Position numbers and translations under genes: made by a program. Below are positions 13,227 through 14,560 of a DNA stretch of 14,560 nt, one piece after another. Every line of letters begins with the position of its first letter. Positions within the stretch are counted from its first letter, which is position 1. The stretch spans positions 1-14,560 of the forward strand of contig CAZQLE010000093.1 of assembly GCA_964593905.1 (NCBI GenBank), read 5' to 3'. The DNA is from CAZQLE01 sp964593905. Its GTDB lineage: Bacteria > Chloroflexota > Anaerolineae > Anaerolineales > Anaerolineaceae. The notes below the pieces were generated by a model. It saw only the letters and a program-made list of their open reading frames with translations. It did not search any database and was not told the DNA's origin.

Positions 13227-14213
13227 TCAATACTGAATCTGGCTGATGCGCATCAGCTTGGACAGGCGGTGGGTGGCGGTGATGCGCCGTACGGTGCCGG
13301 TAAGGCCGCGCATAACCAGCGAATCTGTGATCGCACCTTCAGAGAAGTAATCCACCCCGCGCAGCAGGTCACCATTGGTGATGCCGGTGGCGGCAAAGAA
13401 AACATCATCTGAAGAAACCAGGCGGTTCATGGTCAGAACCTCATTAAAATCAACACCCGCCTCGCGGCCCTGCTCCAGCTCAAGCTCGTTGCGGGCCACC
13501 AGTTTACCCTGAATATTTCCACCCATGCAGCGCAATGCACAGGCCGCCAGAACCCCTTCGGGAGTGCCGCCCACCCCCATGAGAACATCAATACCCGTTT
13601 CGGGCAACGCAGTCATCAGCGCACCGGCCACATCACCATCAGGGATGAGACGAATGCGCGCGCCGGCTTTGCGGACTTCATTGATTAAGTCTTTGTGGCG
13701 CGGACGGTCCAGAATGACCACAACCAGGTCTTCCACCTTCTCACCCTGGGCTTTGGCAATATTCTCCAGGTTCTCACGCACCGGGGCCTCAATATCAATG
13801 GCATCATGTGCCCGGGGACCCACCGCAATTTTATTCATATAAAAGAAGGGTCCGGGGTCAAACATGGTGCCACGCGGGGCCAGTGCCACTACGGCAATAG
13901 AGTTCCAGATGCCGTGCGCCAGGGGGCGCGTGCCGTCAATGGGGTCCACCGCGATATCAACCAGCGGCTCTTCGCTGGCGCCCAGTCGTTCGCCATTAAA
14001 CAGCATGGGCGCTTCGTCTTTTTCGCCTTCGCCAATAACAATCACGCCATTCATGTCGATGGTATTGAGAATTAAGCGCATGGCGTCGACAGCAGCCTTG
14101 TCCGCCGCAATTTTGTTACCCCGACCCATAAAACGACCAGCGGCCAGAGCAGCCGCTTCTGTAACCCGTACCAGTTCGAGCGCAAGGTTTCGCGTGGGCT
14201 TGGTATCTTTCAT
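13227..14213 (-). CDS. glpX: Fructose-1,6-bisphosphatase class II
   Basis: Encodes 328 residues from the ATG at 14213, where AGGAG lies 6 nt upstream; an in-frame ATG 25 codons earlier has no ribosome site and adds non-family sequence. It hydrolyses fructose 1,6-bisphosphate to fructose 6-phosphate in gluconeogenesis, in the cytoplasm, using divalent metal. Family motifs are intact: NKIAADKAAVDAMR (33-46), the metal-site strings GEGEKDEAPML (61-71) and DPIDGTRPLA (90-99), then LIPDGDVAGAL and GGTPEGVLAACALRCMGG. Length and order are standard for GlpX. Some relatives also act on sedoheptulose 1,7-bisphosphate, which cannot be judged here. It is a single gene, separated from cdsA by a terminator and convergent with the SIMPL gene. 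Confidence 0.97.
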   Translation of the reverse strand: MKDTKPTRNLALELVRVTEAAALAAGRFMGRGNKIAADKAAVDAMRLILNTIDMNGVIVIGEGEKDEAPMLFNGERLGASEEPLVDIAVDPIDGTRPLAHGIWNSIAVVALAPRGTMFDPGPFFYMNKIAVGPRAHDAIDIEAPVRENLENIAKAQGEKVEDLVVVILDRPRHKDLINEVRKAGARIRLIPDGDVAGALMTALPETGIDVLMGVGGTPEGVLAACALRCMGGNIQGKLVARNELELEQGREAGVDFNEVLTMNRLVSSDDVFFAATGITNGDLLRGVDYFSEGAITDSLVMRGLTGTVRRITATHRLSKLMRISQIQY

Positions 14214-14260
14214 TATTTTCTCCTGAGTGTATACGGCCAAACGGAAGTGGATCGAAAAGG

Positions 14261-14282
14261 TGTTACCGCTTTGATTGTAACA
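14261..14282 (-). promoter_or_regulatory. Candidate glpX promoter overlapping a 6-bp dyad
   Basis: On the minus strand TGTTACAAT (14282-14274) forms an extended -10 element about 60 nt upstream of the glpX start; no good -35 is visible. The -10 is overlapped by an inverted repeat (TGTTAC at 14261-14266, GTAACA at 14277-14282, 10-nt spacer), which could be an operator. Confidence 0.35.
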
Positions 14283-14300
14283 TGACACACCCCAAACAGA

Positions 14301-14327
14301 ATTAAAAAAGCGCCTTTCCGGCGCTTT
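14301..14327 (-). terminator. Rho-independent terminator of cdsA
   Basis: A perfect 8-bp stem (AAAGCGCC at 14307-14314, GGCGCTTT at 14320-14327) has a 5-nt loop; on the minus strand the T-run extends to 14304. It lies about 60 bp after the cdsA stop. Confidence 0.85.
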
Positions 14328-14384
14328 CTTTCAGAAAAACAAATCATTTCTTTCATAAAAAAGGGCGGCCCTACACCAAAAATT

Positions 14385-14560
14385 TTACCCCAGCCAGAGC
14401 GCCAGATAATACCCCAGGGTAACCGTCCACAACCACGAATCAACCCGGTCCAGAATACCACCGTGGCCCGGCAGAATATTGGAAGAGTCTTTTACCCCAA
14501 ACTGGCGTTTGAGCATACTTTCACCCAGATCGCCCAGGGGGGTGATGGCGGCAATAACAC
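14385..14560 (-). CDS. cdsA: Phosphatidate cytidylyltransferase, C-terminal part only
   Basis: The last 57 residues are in the window; the rest lies beyond the right edge. The signature of CDP-diglyceride synthases is present: SMLKRQFGVKDSSNILPGHG directly followed by GILDRVD. This contains the family-defining S-x-x-K-R, K-D, P-G-H-G-G and D-R-x-D residues; the aspartates bind metal and substrate. A final hydrophobic helix (WTVTLGYYLALWLG) ends the chain, as expected for this integral membrane enzyme, which makes CDP-diacylglycerol from CTP and phosphatidate for phospholipid synthesis. The gene terminates at the hairpin at 14307-14327 and is not co-transcribed with glpX if that hairpin is efficient. 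Confidence 0.95.
   Translation of the reverse strand, partial: VIAAITPLGDLGESMLKRQFGVKDSSNILPGHGGILDRVDSWLWTVTLGYYLALWLG

Noticed and set aside
13227..14560. glpX and cdsA as one operon
   Set aside because: A clear hairpin with a T-run separates them and glpX has its own promoter-like element.

Overview
The window reads as chromosomal DNA from a free-living bacterium. A member of the Chloroflexota (Anaerolineae-like) is my best guess. It rests on the mix of LiaF/PspC-type membrane proteins, many lipoproteins with Ser/Thr/Pro linkers, a SIMPL-domain lipoprotein, class II fructose-bisphosphatase next to cdsA, and fragments resembling the Rhs core ending common in that phylum. No rRNA, tRNA, CRISPR array or intact mobile element was found.

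The window has two compositional halves. The left half (about 1-8450) is AT-rich (about 37% GC in a line sampled near 7.1 kb) and all its genes lie on the minus strand. From high to low coordinate these are: a 109-aa three-helix membrane protein; a TPR protein with a membrane tail; an Imm26-family immunity protein; a second three-helix protein paralogous to the first; an Imm11 (DUF1629) immunity protein; a 100-aa two-helix protein; a beta-propeller-like lipoprotein; two lipoproteins that may share a domain; and a lipoprotein with two DUF3828-like segments that runs off the left edge. Three spacers carry related minus-strand fragments encoding a peptide like PGSPLAWDRYG, which resembles the end of the Rhs/YD-repeat core. 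I read this half as a decayed Rhs/polymorphic-toxin island that kept immunity-type and envelope genes and lost recognisable toxin tips.

The right half (about 8619-14560) is GC-rich (about 60% in a line near 10.2 kb). Five plus-strand genes (8619-12138), 1 to 13 bp apart, form one operon ending at a strong hairpin terminator. All five encode membrane proteins built from a repeated two-helix module of the LiaI/LiaF type. One starts with a PspC domain and two carry C-terminal beta-repeat domains of the LiaF/toast-rack kind. This looks like a cell-envelope stress module with no linked regulator. A SIMPL (DUF541) lipoprotein follows in its own unit, behind an AT-rich leader bounded by a perfect 13-bp inverted repeat, and ends at another strong terminator.

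On the minus strand at the right edge are glpX (class II fructose-1,6-bisphosphatase) and the last 57 residues of cdsA (phosphatidate cytidylyltransferase), separated by a clear hairpin. These are ordinary core-metabolism genes.
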